In this document: one piece after another, positions 1 to 11,026 of the stretch
How the letters are laid out: every line of letters starts with the position of its first letter
How positions within the stretch are numbered: the stretch's first letter is position 1
DNA from: Branchipolynoe longqiensis
Taxonomy: Eukaryota; Annelida; Polychaeta; Phyllodocida; Polynoidae
Direction: 5' to 3'
Assembly (NCBI GenBank): GCA_030323885.1
Contig: CM059198.1
Location: 10,578,462 to 10,642,461, forward strand
Length of the DNA stretch: 64,000 bases
Program-made: the position numbers and the translations under genes
Notes under the pieces: model-generated
Told to the model about the DNA's origin: nothing
Databases searched by the model: none
Seen by the model: only the letters and a program-made list of their open reading frames with translations

Positions 1-424
1 AGTCTTCAATTTTATAGGTGTTGAACCTAGTTGTTTTTGTCCCTGTAAAATCTTGTCTTCAACTTTTCCTATCTCAACATATTTGGTCTCAAAATGAAGC
101 TCAAACTGTTATCTGTTCTGCCATTGTTAGATATTTTTTAGTAACTGTTTAACACGCCAACCACTGCCACACAAAAGACATGGGGGTTCAGTGCCAACTC
201 CTGCTAGGTTCCATGCAGCTTGGCTGAGTCACTGATTGGAGTAGCTAGTATTATTAATAGGGGGCACTTTTTTTTCCTACCTCGGGAGGGGGGAGGGGAT
301 GTGCCAGCTCTCTATAATAAAAACAAGTTATCAGGGGATTCAAAAGTGTATTATATGCATACTGGTTTTGGTGGGGTATGATAATATTAAAGAAGGAAAT
401 GACTATTATTCGAGATGCATCTTT
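1..424. other. non-coding flank
   Basis: No reading frame with recognisable protein similarity and no repeat structure is visible. The sequence is AT-rich. It ends at the TTT target copy (422-424) of the inverted-repeat element that follows. Confidence 0.5.
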
Positions 425-985
425 AGCCGTGTTTACACGGGAGAGTTAAATCGCTTCATATAAATCGCCTTGCCTAATTCGCCTCACATTAGCCATGTAA
501 ACAGGACTCTGGGGCGGATTAGGGCTGATTCGCTTCATATGATTCACTTCATGTAAGCCACCTTGCCAGGTGGTTTATATGAAGCGATACAGCTTGTTCC
601 CGGGCGGCGATAGTGTAAAGTAGTAGTGCTTGCCGGCTACAGGGAGAGCAGTAACTAATCGCTGATGCCCAGCAGTGTGAGGGACCGATTAGGCCGAAAT
701 CTATTGAATGCGATCATATTTAACAGAATTAAATACTCAAATAATTAAATTTAATTAAATTAACCCTAAATTACAAGCGATATTAACGTCGCAGCTGCAT
801 CGGCGTCGAATCACCGAGTGCAAAGTAAACAAATAGCAGTGCTCGCCGGCTAGAGGCAGAACTAAGGCTGCTGGTTCCCGGCGCCGAAACACTTTCAAAC
901 TCGCTTCGTGTAAACGCGCCGCTACTTCGCTTCATATGAATCGCTTTGTCTAATTCGCTTCACAATTGCCCGTGTAAACACAGCT
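425..985. mobile_element. non-autonomous inverted-repeat transposon, copy 1
   Basis: The ends are inverted copies of AGCCGTGTTTACACGGG, and TTT flanks both sides (422-424 and 986-988), which is a 3-bp target duplication. Just inside the ends are several copies of a CGCTTCATAT-type motif in both orientations. The 561-bp interior has no long reading frame. A second copy sits at 26062-26555 and shares the terminal repeats and the interior block running from GGCCGAAATCTA to TTCCCGGCGCC. A 3-bp duplication fits PIF/Harbinger-type transposition, but no transposase is present, so the class is inferred. Confidence 0.8.
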
Positions 986-1990
986 TTTTATTTCAATTCA
1001 AGTAACATGTAAATGCAATTCAAACAAATAATTTGTGATCAAATTGTAAAATAAATGCAACTAGTACTGGCTGAATGTATACAATGCAATCTCATTTCAT
1101 TTGAATGAACTGTTTGTACCACCTGAGTCCTGATTACCTCAGCCAATAAAAATGTACCACCTGACTACCTCAGACAATGAAATTGACCGAACTTGGGCTC
1201 TACCAAAATGACTGACATGTGGATATATGTCGATCCAGACTTTAAACTTCATACATCTATCCATTTAATCATCTTATAAAGCTCAAAATTGCGGGTAAAT
1301 ACATCCAGGTGTGTGAAGAATATATTTTGTTTCTTAGACTGGGAATTTATGCTTTGATTTCATTTCCCCACTTTTTCTTCAACTTTAGCCTCATAGGCCA
1401 GGTCAGCGATGAATATTTTATCAGTCAAAGCATAGCTGTTCTCAAATCAGTATTTTAGTGTACTCTACTTACAAGCAAAGTTTCTGGTTCTGGTTCTTCA
1501 TATTCCAAATCACCCCCCCCCCTCACACACACCCACACCTCCCCCCGCGACGAATCAGGAGGATTGATTGGTTGTCTGCCGCTGTGCCAATAAGGAAAAA
1601 CCACAGACCACTATACAGGGGGTGTAATGACGTCACGAGACAACTTCCGGTGTCCATATTAGATTACATACAGAAGGCTTGAAACTGTTTACATTGTGCT
1701 GATTTACCTACTTGTTGGTTTATTTGTCAATGTTTTGATCATTCTGCCCTCAGAAGTTGTTGGTAAAGTGCTGTAAGTAAACACATTGGATGTAAACTGC
1801 TCAGAACTGCCGTAAACTGCTCAGAACCGCTCGGAACTGCTCACATCGGTCATCGTTGCGCTGCGTTGAGCACTCACTTTTTTTACTTTGGCTTCAAAGT
1901 TTGTTTGCAAAGTGCTTGTATCGGAACTGCTCGGAACTCCTTACATTTGTTTTAGTTCACCACCCAGTTATCTACATTGAGCACTAGCAG
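986..1990. other. non-coding spacer
   Basis: No supported gene. Two weak blocks repeat at 1755-1800 and 2000-2045 (a TAAAGTGC...ACACATTGGATGT segment), and GCTCGGAACTGCTC-like words recur between 1800 and 1945. A C-rich low-complexity tract lies near 1510-1550. Confidence 0.45.
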
Positions 1991-1991
1991 A

Positions 1992-2208
1992 ATGGCTTCA
2001 AAGGATGTTGCTAAAGTGCCGTATGTTGACACATTGGATGTGCTGTCAAAGAGGTATTTTGATGAAATATGATTTGTTGACAATGTGGTTCCAATTTCTT
2101 TGCCAAATTCTGCCTGGACCAAAAAGGTAGCATGCTTTCCAGCTGGGTCGTACCCAGACATAGTCAATTACTTGATCTTCAACAAATCACAATATTCGAT
2201 GGAGGATA
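1992..2208 (+). pseudogene. detached N-terminal exon of a SWIM/YqaJ-family gene
   Basis: From the ATG at 1992 the frame reads MASKDVAKVPYVDTLDVLSK, later SAWTKKV and then YPDIVNYLIFNKSQYSMED. This arrangement (YVD..., then SxWT, then YPDI-NYL) matches the N-terminal segment of THAP/SWIM/YqaJ-type proteins as I know the family. The following gene at 3.0-4.9 kb has the equivalent YPDVYHYLIESPG. An in-frame TGA follows FDEI, and the similarity stops near 2208 with no donor site. It is best read as a stranded 5' exon of a third, mostly lost copy. Confidence 0.55.
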
Positions 2209-2327
2209 TTCTCGATGTCGGCATGACGTCACAACCACGTGACTTGCCTTGACAACCACTCGCAAAGGGTAAAACAAACGCGGTTTTTGTACTGTAGCTA
2301 TAGACGAGTACGTACTTTCAGGTAGAT

Positions 2328-2945
2328 TTATTATTAAGCCACGCTCCCAAATTACAGAAGTTGATGTCAGAAGTGAATAGACAGGAGGCTCCTTAATAAA
2401 AGAATTTGACCTGAAGCAGTGAGAAATTCGCCGGGCGTTTTGTTTCGCCACACTTTCTCGCGTGCTGGCTGAGTGACTCTCCCGATGTTGACAGTAACAG
2501 TGTCCGTGGCGCTCGCTTGCTTTTTTCAATTTTAACACTTCTTTTTAATGAAGTCGCGCTCCTAAAGAATGGAATTTAATCTTAGCAGTGTGTAGCCAGG
2601 CTTTCAAAACAACAGAATTTAATCTGAGGCCGTGACAATTTGACCACACTTTTTGTTTCACCACATTTGCTCGCGCGTTTACCGCTGGCTGAGTCGCTCT
2701 GCTGAAGTTGACAGTGACTGGTGCTCCAAATGATCTTTTCAGTTTGAACACTAAATTTGACTACGTCTCGAGTCTAAATAACAGAATGTGATCTTAGCAG
2801 TGAGTAGCCAAACCCCTAATTACCTGAATTTGACCTGAAGCAGTGGATTATTCATCGACATTGTGCTTTTTGCTGGTCGTTTTTGTTGGTCGTTTGCTCG
2901 CGCGTGTCCACCGCGGTGACTGAACTTTGCCAATCAGATGCTCAT
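2328..2945. repeat. degenerate tandem repeat, ~212-bp unit, nearly three copies
   Basis: Units start near 2328, 2538 and 2753. Each has the order: AATTTGACCTGAAGCAGTG-like segment, a TTTGTTTCGCC/TTTGTTTCACC segment, CTCGCGCG, CTGGCTGAGT, then GATGTTGACAGTGA-like sequence. Units differ by many substitutions and small indels. No protein similarity is seen in any frame. Confidence 0.65.
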
Positions 2946-3004
2946 TTTCTTCAACTCAAGAGCACTCTAATTATTATCTAGTCACGTTTGTGTAACTTGG
3001 AGAA

Positions 3005-4898
3005 ATGTTGTATGACTATATAGAAAAGCTTCCAGCGACAGCCTTAGAACGGTATATAAAAAAATTGAATGTTGTTGGCTGGAGAAATGTCCAAACCAGC
3101 AGCCAGCTGATTTGTGGCGCAACCGACCAAAGGAATGGCCAAAACTGGAGTACCCTGATGTCTATCACTACCTAATCGAGTCTCCTGGTATGTATTCACC
3201 ATTTATATGTTCTTTATGCTTCATTTAAGAGTAATTTGGTAAACGAGAGATAAAAATGACAGGAACATTTACCTGTGCTGCGGACATAGTCTGTAGGGTT
3301 GTAATCTGCAAGTCTAAAGGGGTGTGTGTGCAATATTGGTATTGGTATATATTAGTTATTACTGTTAATATTAATACAGAAAATTTGTAATATTTTATTC
3401 ATATGCATTTGGTCAATTCTGACTTAATTAGTGTTTTAGTACATTGTAATATTGCACCCCTTCAACATTATAACGATTAATGCCACTGATGGTATTTATA
3501 TAATCTATTGCTTGAAGGATCACTTAGTATATAGTATATTATCGTTCCAATGTTGACAGCTTTTTTTGTATCCCTCCGTTTAATCAATTGTTACTTTTGA
3601 TGAATTCAGGTGTGTTTACTTCAAGTGCGATCGCCAACTATCGATCGCTGGAGGCCTACAACTTCTTTGTGTCTGGATGGGTACAGACTGTCCACCACAA
3701 GAAAACCACAACCAACCACGTCATCTTTCGGGCGGATGTCAAGCCGTCATATCGAGTCACCGAGCAACCACACCACCCCTGGGTAGTTGTGTCGAAAGAG
3801 GCCAGCGTTCTGGCAGCACACTGTGACTGCATGGCCGGGTTGGGAGAAACTTGTTCGCACATTGCAGCTGTGCTGTTTAAAATCGAGGCTGCTGTGCGAC
3901 TAGGCTACACCAGTTTGGCATGTACGGAAGAGCCATGTCGTTGGAATGCTTGTTTCACGAAAAAGATAGATGGAGCACCAACATCCAAGATAATGTTCTA
4001 CAAAACAGAAGTCAAAGACAGACTAAGGCAAAAGCATTCGAGGCGATTTAGACACGGAGATTCTCATACCTCAGTGCCAGATCCCGAGGACAGAAGTGAA
4101 TTCCTATGTTCGCTCTCACAAGCTTGTGAAACCGTGGTTGGGCTATCATCCTTTACACCATATGCAGAAAATTTCGCGTTGAAACAAAAAGTTCCTGCCA
4201 AGATTGGTCTCCCACCCCGACTATGCACCATGTATAAAGCTGAGCATGGTGCACTTAGTGCAACCGACATAAAAGAGATGTGCAGGAAACAATCTCTACC
4301 TGCCATTACCGTCGAGCAGTGCGTCTTTGTGGTCAATGTAACCCAAACCCAATCGTCTTGCCTTGTGTGGCACGAACAACGTGCAGGGCAGATCACGGCA
4401 TCCTCTGCACACACAGTTCTGCGAGCTAGGGACACTCCTCCTACATCATTAATTAGGAGGATATGCACATCCTATCCTACTCCCCTGAATACACCAGCAG
4501 TTACCTGGGGACGAGACCATGAGAGTATAGCATTCGAGCTGTACTCTCACCAAATGACTATTGTCACCGCAACCATGCACCAGTCATGTATTACTATGAA
4601 AACCGGCCTTCACATCAGTCACGAGAAACCGTGTCTGGCTGCCTCACCAGATGGTCTGGTTGAATGTGCTTGCTGTGGAAAGGGGGTAGTTGAAATAAAA
4701 TGCCCTTATAAGCATCGTGACAGTCCCATTTCAGTCGCGATACAGAGTAATGACTTTTGCATTACCGAAGAAATGACAATTAAAGAAAACCATCAGTACT
4801 TCACCCAGGTGCAAATGCAGATGTACGTTTGTGAAGTCCAATATGCAGACTTTGTTGTGTGGACAGGCGTTTGTTTTACCCTTTGTGGTGGTTGCTAA
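3005..4898 (+). CDS. SWIM zinc finger / YqaJ nuclease-like gene, copy A (two exons, degraded ends)
   Basis: Exon 1 ends at 3188 with YPDVYHYLIESPG, and the donor GTATGT follows inside that glycine codon. The acceptor ...GAATTCAG ends at 3605, and the phase-1 junction keeps the frame. Exon 2 carries SLEAYNFFVSGWV, then a SWIM finger (HCDCMAGLGETCSH, CxC...CxH, about 3820-3860), a CRWN element, and a YqaJ-type PD-(D/E)xK domain: WGRDHESIAFELY, CLAASPDG, VVEIKCPYK and YFTQVQMQM (about 4500-4830). The YqaJ fold is a phage-exonuclease-like nuclease; in animals such proteins are often transposon-linked. Exon 1 has a frameshift near 3085. The frame runs out after FVVWT, where the paralogue continues towards a PHD finger. 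Probably a recently decayed copy. Confidence 0.75.
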
Positions 4899-5054
4899 GG
4901 CCCGTAGCAAAAAAATGCCCGGATGTCCGACATCGAGAATGAAGGTTTGGAAGAGTCTAGTAGAAGCCTACAATCAGCTGACATCAGGGTGGACAAGCGA
5001 TGTAGCAGTGTTTGCGAAAAAATGGCTACCACATCGTACGAGGAAAAGTAAGTA
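4899..5054 (+). other. degraded 3' part of copy A
   Basis: The next frame gives VWKSLVEAYNQLTSGWTSDV and a lysine-rich tail. I see no similarity to the C-terminal PHD region of copy B. It may be unrelated sequence joined where copy A breaks. Confidence 0.3.
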
Positions 5055-5640
5055 CAGTACATATCTAACTTAAGATACTCTTACACTTATTAAACATGAT
5101 GTGCTCATCTAAATTAATTTTTGCCTGTTTGCCCTTGAAATATCTCTAATGTTAGTAATTTAAAATAAAGTTACTTTAACCTAATGTGAGGTAGCTCATA
5201 ACGATCAACCCACGTTTATCTCAAACACTGACAGAAACAAAGACCCGTCGGACTGCAACTTTAAAGCTGCATAGTCCGATGAAGCATCAAATTTTCAAAA
5301 TCATAATAATCATCTGGATTTGATTCTACATTTCTAACTTAGATACTGGTGCACTTATTAAACATTTATCGCCACATAGAGGGGAATACTGAGGCAATAT
5401 AATAGAACCTGGTACTGCAAAAGTCTATGGTGTCAGAGTTTTGGCGTGCTTGCCAAAATTAATTTAGCATGTTTGCACTTCAAATATCTTTAAAGTTACC
5501 CATTTAAAATATAAGCTACTTCCAACTAAAACAAGGTACATTATAACGATTAATCTAATATATTTATCTCAGAAAGTGACCGAAACTCAAAACCATTGGA
5601 CTATGCAACTTTAAATGAGTAAATCATATTCCTTGGTTAT
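5055..5640. repeat. imperfect tandem repeat, ~280-bp unit, two copies
   Basis: Two successive blocks share TCTAACTTA(A)GATACT..., CACTTATTAAACAT, AAATTAATTT...GCATGTTTGC, AAATATCT...AGTTA, TAACGAT(C/T)AA, TTATCTCA and GGACT(G/A)..GCAACTTTAAA in the same order, starting near 5058 and 5332. They separate the two SWIM/YqaJ gene copies. Non-coding. Confidence 0.6.
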
Positions 5641-5839
5641 GTAGCAGTATCATTGGTGCATTACAAATTAACTATGTTACGGCTATGATTAATATAAAAT
5701 AACCATATTAAATACGGGAGTATGTACAACCATGATGTTAAATTTTATTTTCGGTATGTATAACATTGTCAACAATGTAAATTCTAGTTTGCATCATGCT
5801 ACAATTTTACAATTTGTTTGACAAGTCCTTCATTCACAG
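5641..5839. other. short non-coding stretch ending in a splice acceptor
   Basis: AT-rich, no gene. It ends in TCCTTCATTCACAG, a good acceptor in front of the SWIM exon of copy B. Confidence 0.4.
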
Positions 5840-8669
5840 AAACTTTGTGAGAAGCCACTGCAACCGTGGATTATCACAGACAAAGCTGGGACTGTCTTCA
5901 CTGCCCACTGTGACTGGCTGGGTTGGGCGAGGCCTGCACCTACATTGCTACACTCCTCTTTGCAGTAGATACTACTGTAAAGATCCGTGACAGCAAGACT
6001 GTGACACAAGAGCCAGCATATTGGCTGCTACCAGCACCTCGGAAAGAGACCAAGTACAGGGAGGTGGGGAAGGTGGATTTCACATCAGCATCAACCAAAA
6101 AAAAAAAACTAGATGAAGCCATTGCTAGTGGGTCACCGGTCTCTTTGCATGTTCGTCAGCCGAAGAACATGGAAAAACTAAGTCCAGCTGAGGTTGACAA
6201 GTTTTTCTGTGGACTGAGCCTGGGTGACACAAAGTCTGTTGTGTTGTCCCTTGTGGCACCATACAGTGATGGGTTTGTTCAAAAGCAGGCTCAGGTCGCA
6301 TTTCCGGAACTCCTTTCGGACATGTTCCATGTACAAACAGCAATTCCATGTCATCAAGGATCATTGCTCATCTGTCATGCTGGCAGTCACACCTCAAGAG
6401 GTGGAAGCAGTGGAAATGGTGACAAGGGCTCAAACCAACTCACGCTTGTGGCCTATGTACAGAGCTGGCAGGGTGACTGCATCCAGATGGCATACAGTGT
6501 GCCACACTGACCCCTCTCAACCAGCAGCAAGCACTATCAAGGACATCTGCTGCACAGGCCGACACCTAACCACTCCAGCCATGCGATGGGGAGTGCGGCA
6601 TGAGAACACTGCAAAAGCTGCTTACTGCAGGACGATGACAGAACATTCAAATTTCTCTATGCGGGACTCAGGACTTGTATCCAGAGATTGGAACTTCTCC
6701 CGATGGAGTTCTCACCTGTGCTTGCTGTGGGGAAGGCAGCCTTGAGGTCAAGTGTCCATACTTTGTACGGAATGAGGTACTTATGGAGGTGACAGAAGGC
6801 ACCACATGCTTGACAAATAGTGCAGATGCCAACCTTCACTTGAAAAAGGGACATCAGTACTACTATCAAGTGCAGTGTCAATTATTTGTGTGCGGACACA
6901 ACTATGGGGACTTTGTCGTGTGGATGCAGAAGTCCCTTCACTGTGAGCGCATCTACAAATAGGTATCCCAAGTGCCTTGCCAATCCACCAATAATCTGTG
7001 TGTGGAGGCTTAAAATTCATCATTTTCAATCTGTTGGTGTGTTCTAAGTTGTTCACCAATTGAAATAAATTCTAAAGCAAACTAAAGCTTCATATTTCTT
7101 CTTTCTAATAGTACCATCCACATTAGGATATGCCTTTGATCAGCTACAGAAAATCAATGCTTTGTCAAGTCCCATTTATGCAGAAAATCACCTTTTGTTT
7201 CAACTAACTTATGCATGAAATTTTACACTGCTTCTTCAAACCTCTGGCACCCATTCACCAGAGCTAGCATTATCATGCTAATGATATCATTTTATTGCCA
7301 ATACTACCGGCCATATAGTCATATTTTGTCCTTGAATAAATTCTTTGTCCATCTATTTTAAATTTTAATTTAAAATGTTCAATTAACCACCATTTTTGAA
7401 CCGAATAATGGATAACTTAGGTTTTTACATGAAAATAAAGATCCTTTTTTTCTTTAAAAAAAAGAATTTAATCATGATTCTTAGCAATGCACAGTGTGAA
7501 GGCGTAAATTTGAGACAAAATAAATGTTGGCTCTACTTAATAATTGAATGCTAAAGTTGTTATGCAATGTGCCAGTTGTTATGCAATGTGCCATAAACAC
7601 ACTGCCCACACACACAGGATTTGAATTTTTTTTTTTTTTAAACATTCACATCTATCAAATTGCATTGTATGTAACGTAAACAGAAAAAGCATATTGAAGG
7701 TAGTACAGTGTGAAAATTTCATGCAATTATCTTGTACGGGTGCTTTTCTGTACTAAATAAGCCTGCTCAAAGTTGGGCATTTCCTTTTACCGGATTTTAT
7801 CACTTGTCAAATTGAGCTCTGGACCATTTTAAACCTATTTTTTTAAGCTTTTCCCAAGCATATGTAGTCCTGAAAAAAAATAGCAATGACAAGACTCATC
7901 AGTAGGTTAGGGATAAATCAGAATAATTTAATATGGGTGCCAATCTTTTCCACAACTAAGCCCCCAAAAGTGGTCCAAAGCGAAATTTAGAAATTGGTGA
8001 AATTAAGGAAATTGTGATTTCGCGCATTTTTGAAGATGTATATCTTGAAATGTAACCACATCAGACCCATGGATCCTTTTATTCTCATTGTATAGGCCAT
8101 GGATTTGAAGGAAAAAATACCGAAAGTCTGATAGGGTGGTTACTTTTAATTCTTGGGGCCATCAGAAATGCTATCTTTTTAGTTTTGGGTGGGACCAATT
8201 AAGTAACAACCTAAAAAAGTCCACATCTTCTTTAATATTGGAGCGATTTTCACAAATGAAGTGTTATTTTATTTCAAATTAAATATACTAACAGGTGAAA
8301 TCCATTAAATCAAACTCCAAACTATTTTTGAAAATCACTTGGGATACCTACTACAAAGATGATGCGTTCATGGAGGAAATGTTAACGAAGGCCCGACACT
8401 TCTTTAGAGTAGGTGTTTTACCGGAACTGCTGGCTAAATGCTACACACGGTCACCCCTAGTTTGCTGTTATGTGGAGGTGGCTACAGCTAACAATGAGGA
8501 GGCTGCAGAAGCAGTGTGGTGTTACTGCCGAAAGGAGGAGCTCGGCGATATGGTGGCCTGTGATAGTAAAGGCTGCCAGTATGAGTGGTTCCACTACATT
8601 TATGTAGGCATACTTTCTGAACCAAAGTGGTTTTGCCCTGAATGCCGAAAGGACAAACAGAAAGTATGA
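5840..8669 (+). pseudogene. SWIM / YqaJ / PHD gene, copy B, frameshifted and split by a transposon
   Basis: After the acceptor the frame reads KPLQPWIITDKAGTVFTAHC, then GLGEACTYIATLLFAV, a SWIM finger with an apparent 4-bp loss inside CDC and tyrosine in place of the CxH histidine. Further on come LWPMYRAGRVTASRWHTVC, TPAMRWGVRHENTAKAAY, GTSPDGVLTC, GSLEVKCPY and YYYQVQCQLFVC, the YqaJ nuclease motifs. They are spread over three frames, with shifts near 6350 and 6670. The coding sequence stops at 6959 in the inserted element and resumes at 8351 with the C-terminal part: DDAFMEEMLTKARHFF, then a C4HC3 PHD finger (WCYCRKEELGDMVACD ... WFCPECRK). PHD fingers usually bind histone tails, so the intact type would join a nuclease to chromatin. 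No SLEAYN exon is visible. It is a pseudogene but shows the full domain order. Confidence 0.8.
6960..8350. mobile_element. TAGGTA-family transposon with 7-bp target duplication, copy 1
   Basis: The element starts TAGGTATCCCAAGTG and ends with the exact inverse, CACTTGGGATACCTA. CTACAAA flanks it on both sides (6953-6959 and 8351-8357). Taking out the element plus one CTACAAA leaves the YqaJ-PHD frame continuous (ERI-YK-DDAF), which supports both boundaries. The right half (8350 back to about 7680) is the inverse of 9300-9990. The 1391-bp interior is AT-rich with no coding sequence. The 7-bp duplication and termini do not match a superfamily I can name. Confidence 0.85.
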
Positions 8670-9299
8670 ATGCAAAAAAGGTGAAATCAAGAAAGTGCCA
8701 TATATAAACTTAGAATATTAAATGTTTGAAAATTATATTTGTTAAATACAATTGCTTGCAAAATACATATAGACAATATACTGTGAATATGTTGCAAAAA
8801 TGGCAAACTGAGAATATCAAATTTTGAAAATTATATAAATTGTTAAATATATAATTTTTTTAAACTATTTTGCTGTATTGCTTTATAATGCGTCAACAAT
8901 TAATAATGTCCAGTAAATACCGATATATATGTACTATTTTGCTGTCCTATGAATATGTTGCAAAAATGCCACAGTTATTGTGCAATTTACATGGTAGGGG
9001 TCATAAAGTAGAAAACAATGGTTAAAGTTTTGCAGTGTGCATGTTACTCGTGACATGGGTAATTATTAATATGGATTCTAGCACTGATTCCGGTTAAAAT
9101 ACAACATTTTGACAAATTATTCTGAATATATTAAATTATTTCCATAGTTATATAAGTTCAGTCAGGACATCTCAATTTAAGAAAAATAATGGACTTTGTA
9201 AGAATAGATCATCGATACCAAATTGTACAAGTTCTCTGATTGACTGCTATGTAATAAATCATACTGTTTATTTCCACACTACGGTCTCCATGTTAATAA
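8670..9299. other. non-coding, AT-rich
   Basis: No supported gene. Some short phrases recur inside it, for example TATGTTGCAAAAATG near 8790 and 8948. It separates the PHD exon from the next TAGGTA-family sequence. Confidence 0.45.
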
Positions 9300-10375
9300 T
9301 AGGTATCCCAAGTGATTTTTAAGAACAGGTGTCAGCTTAATTTAATGTATTTCATCTGTTAGGATATTTAATTTGAAACAAAATGATACTTCATTTGTAA
9401 AAATCGCTCTAATATTAAGGAAGATATGGGGGTTTTTAGGTTGTTACTTAATTAGGCCCATCCAAACTTTAAAAGATAGCATTTTCTATGGTCTCCAAAA
9501 TTAAAACTAATCACCCTATCTCACTTCTAATGTTTTTTTTCTGGTGATCCCATGGCCTGTATAAACAGAATATAGAGATCTAGGGGTATGAGATGGTTAC
9601 ATTTCAAGATATGGATCTTCAAAAATGCTAAAAACTACAATTTCCCATAACTCACCATTTTTCAAATTTAGCTGTGGAACACTTTTGGTGGTGGGCTTGT
9701 GAAAAAAAATCTGCACCCCAGATGGATTATTCTTATTTCTCCCTAACCTATATGTGAGTCTTGTCACCGCTATTTTTTTTCAGGACCGCATATGATTGGG
9801 AAAAGTTGATAGAAATAGGTCCAAAATGCTCCAGAGCTCAATTTGACAAGTGATAAAATCTGGTAAAAAAATGCACAATTTTGAGAAAGTTTTAAATGAC
9901 ACAGAAAATCACCCAGACAGGATAATTGCATGACATTTTCAGGCCTTATTAGGCTCAATATCTTCTTTCTATATGTGAATTATTTTAATTTTACAATGAT
10001 TATGATCAAATCTGGCAAAATGCACAATATTCAGCAAGTTTAAAGTGACACAGAAAACCACCTGTACAAGATAATTGCATGAAATTTTCAGGCTTTATTA
10101 TCGTCAATATGCGCTTTCTATTTAGAGTATATAGGATATGCTTTGACATATGTGAATTATTTTAATTTGACAATGATTGTGGTCAAATCTGGCAAAAAAT
10201 GCCCAATTTTGAGCAAGTTTGAAATGGCATAGAAAAACACATGTACAAGATAATTCCATGAAATCTGGAGATTGTATTATCCTCAATATGCTCTTTCTAT
10301 TTACATCATAATCTATATAATACACTTTGATAGATGTAAAATATTTTAATTTTACAATGATTTTATCAATTTGTT
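9300..10375. mobile_element. TAGGTA-family element, truncated copy
   Basis: It begins TAGGTATCCCAAGTGATTTTTAAG and matches, in inverse orientation, the right half of copy 1: shared blocks include ATTTCAAGATAT, CATGGCCT, GAGCTCAATTTGACAAGTGATAAAATC and AAAATGC...TTTTGAG. No opposite terminus is found before the next copy at 10433. The inner end is extended by tandem units (9853-10375). Confidence 0.75.
9853..10375. repeat. three tandem units of ~155-190 bp inside the TAGGTA-family copy
   Basis: Each unit contains ATCTGG(C/T)AAAA..ATGC, AGTTT(A)AA(A)TG(A)CA(C/T)AGAAAA, ACAGGATAATTGCATGA(A)ATTTTCAGG-like sequence, CTCAATAT, CTTTCTAT and ATTATTTTAATTT(T/G)ACAATGAT. Starts are near 9853, 10009 and 10185. 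Copy 1 (6960-8350) has one inverted unit, so the number of units varies between family members. Confidence 0.7.
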
Positions 10376-10432
10376 CAAAAGTAGCACAAATCCTTGCACA
10401 TGGCCAGTCAGGAAATAAGTACTACTCCCACA

Positions 10433-10648
10433 TAGGTATCCCAAGTGATTTTTAAAACATGTTTGAGCTTGATTTAATGGATTACACTTCCTAGGATATT
10501 GAAGTTGAAAGAAAATGACACTTCATTTGTCAAAATTGATCTAATAAGTAATATTAAGGAAGATCTGTACGTTTTTAGGTTGTTACTCTATCGGTCCTGC
10601 TCAAAGCTGAAAAGATAGCATTTTTTATAGCTCCCAAAATTAAAACTA
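10433..10648. mobile_element. TAGGTA-family element, second truncated copy
   Basis: It begins TAGGTATCCCAAGTGATTTTTAAA and follows the 9300 copy for about 215 bp (GGATTACACTTCCTAGGATAT, ACACTTCATTTGTCAAAATTG, AATATTAAGGAAGAT). It stops at AAAATTAAAACTA near 10648, close to where DIRS-associated sequence begins. Confidence 0.7.
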
Positions 10649-10712
10649 GGGCAAGGAGCCGTGGAATGAGGAAGACCAGTTTTCCTGCTTCAACAACTAA
10701 TGTAAAAATATA

Positions 10713-11026
10713 TAGAATAATTATGTGAGACTTACGTAGTATAGTTGACACATAATTGTTGTTTTACCGAGTACAAAGCCTCGGATATTTGTAGTCCAGT
10801 GAGATATAGCACTCCCGCCCAGTCAATCTTTAACTTACCTACCGAAATTATGCCTTTCATCCTCTATAACACTTAAGTTAATTCTCCTTCGGAATCCGAA
10901 GCCCCCCCAAACCTCCAACAATGGGAATGGTGGGTGGGACTGGACTACAAATATCCGAGGCTTCATACTCGGTAAAACAACAATTATGTGTCAACTATAT
11001 TACGTAAGTCTCACATAATTATTCTA
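10713..11026. repeat. 88-bp inverted repeat of DIRS 1 (3' complementary region)
   Basis: Arms 10713-10800 and 10939-11026 are near-perfect inverses (TAGAATAATTATGTGAGACT ... against AGTCTCACATAATTATTCTA), with a 138-bp loop. This is the 3' terminal / internal complementary structure of the DIRS element. Confidence 0.85.

Noticed and set aside
1458..1682. 74-residue frame near 1.5 kb
   Set aside because: Proline/histidine run from a C-rich low-complexity tract; no similarity or splice context.
6960..8358. The insert in the YqaJ gene as a transposon-derived intron
   Set aside because: No GT/AG pair at the borders removes it without a stop or frame loss; the exact target duplication favours a plain insertion.
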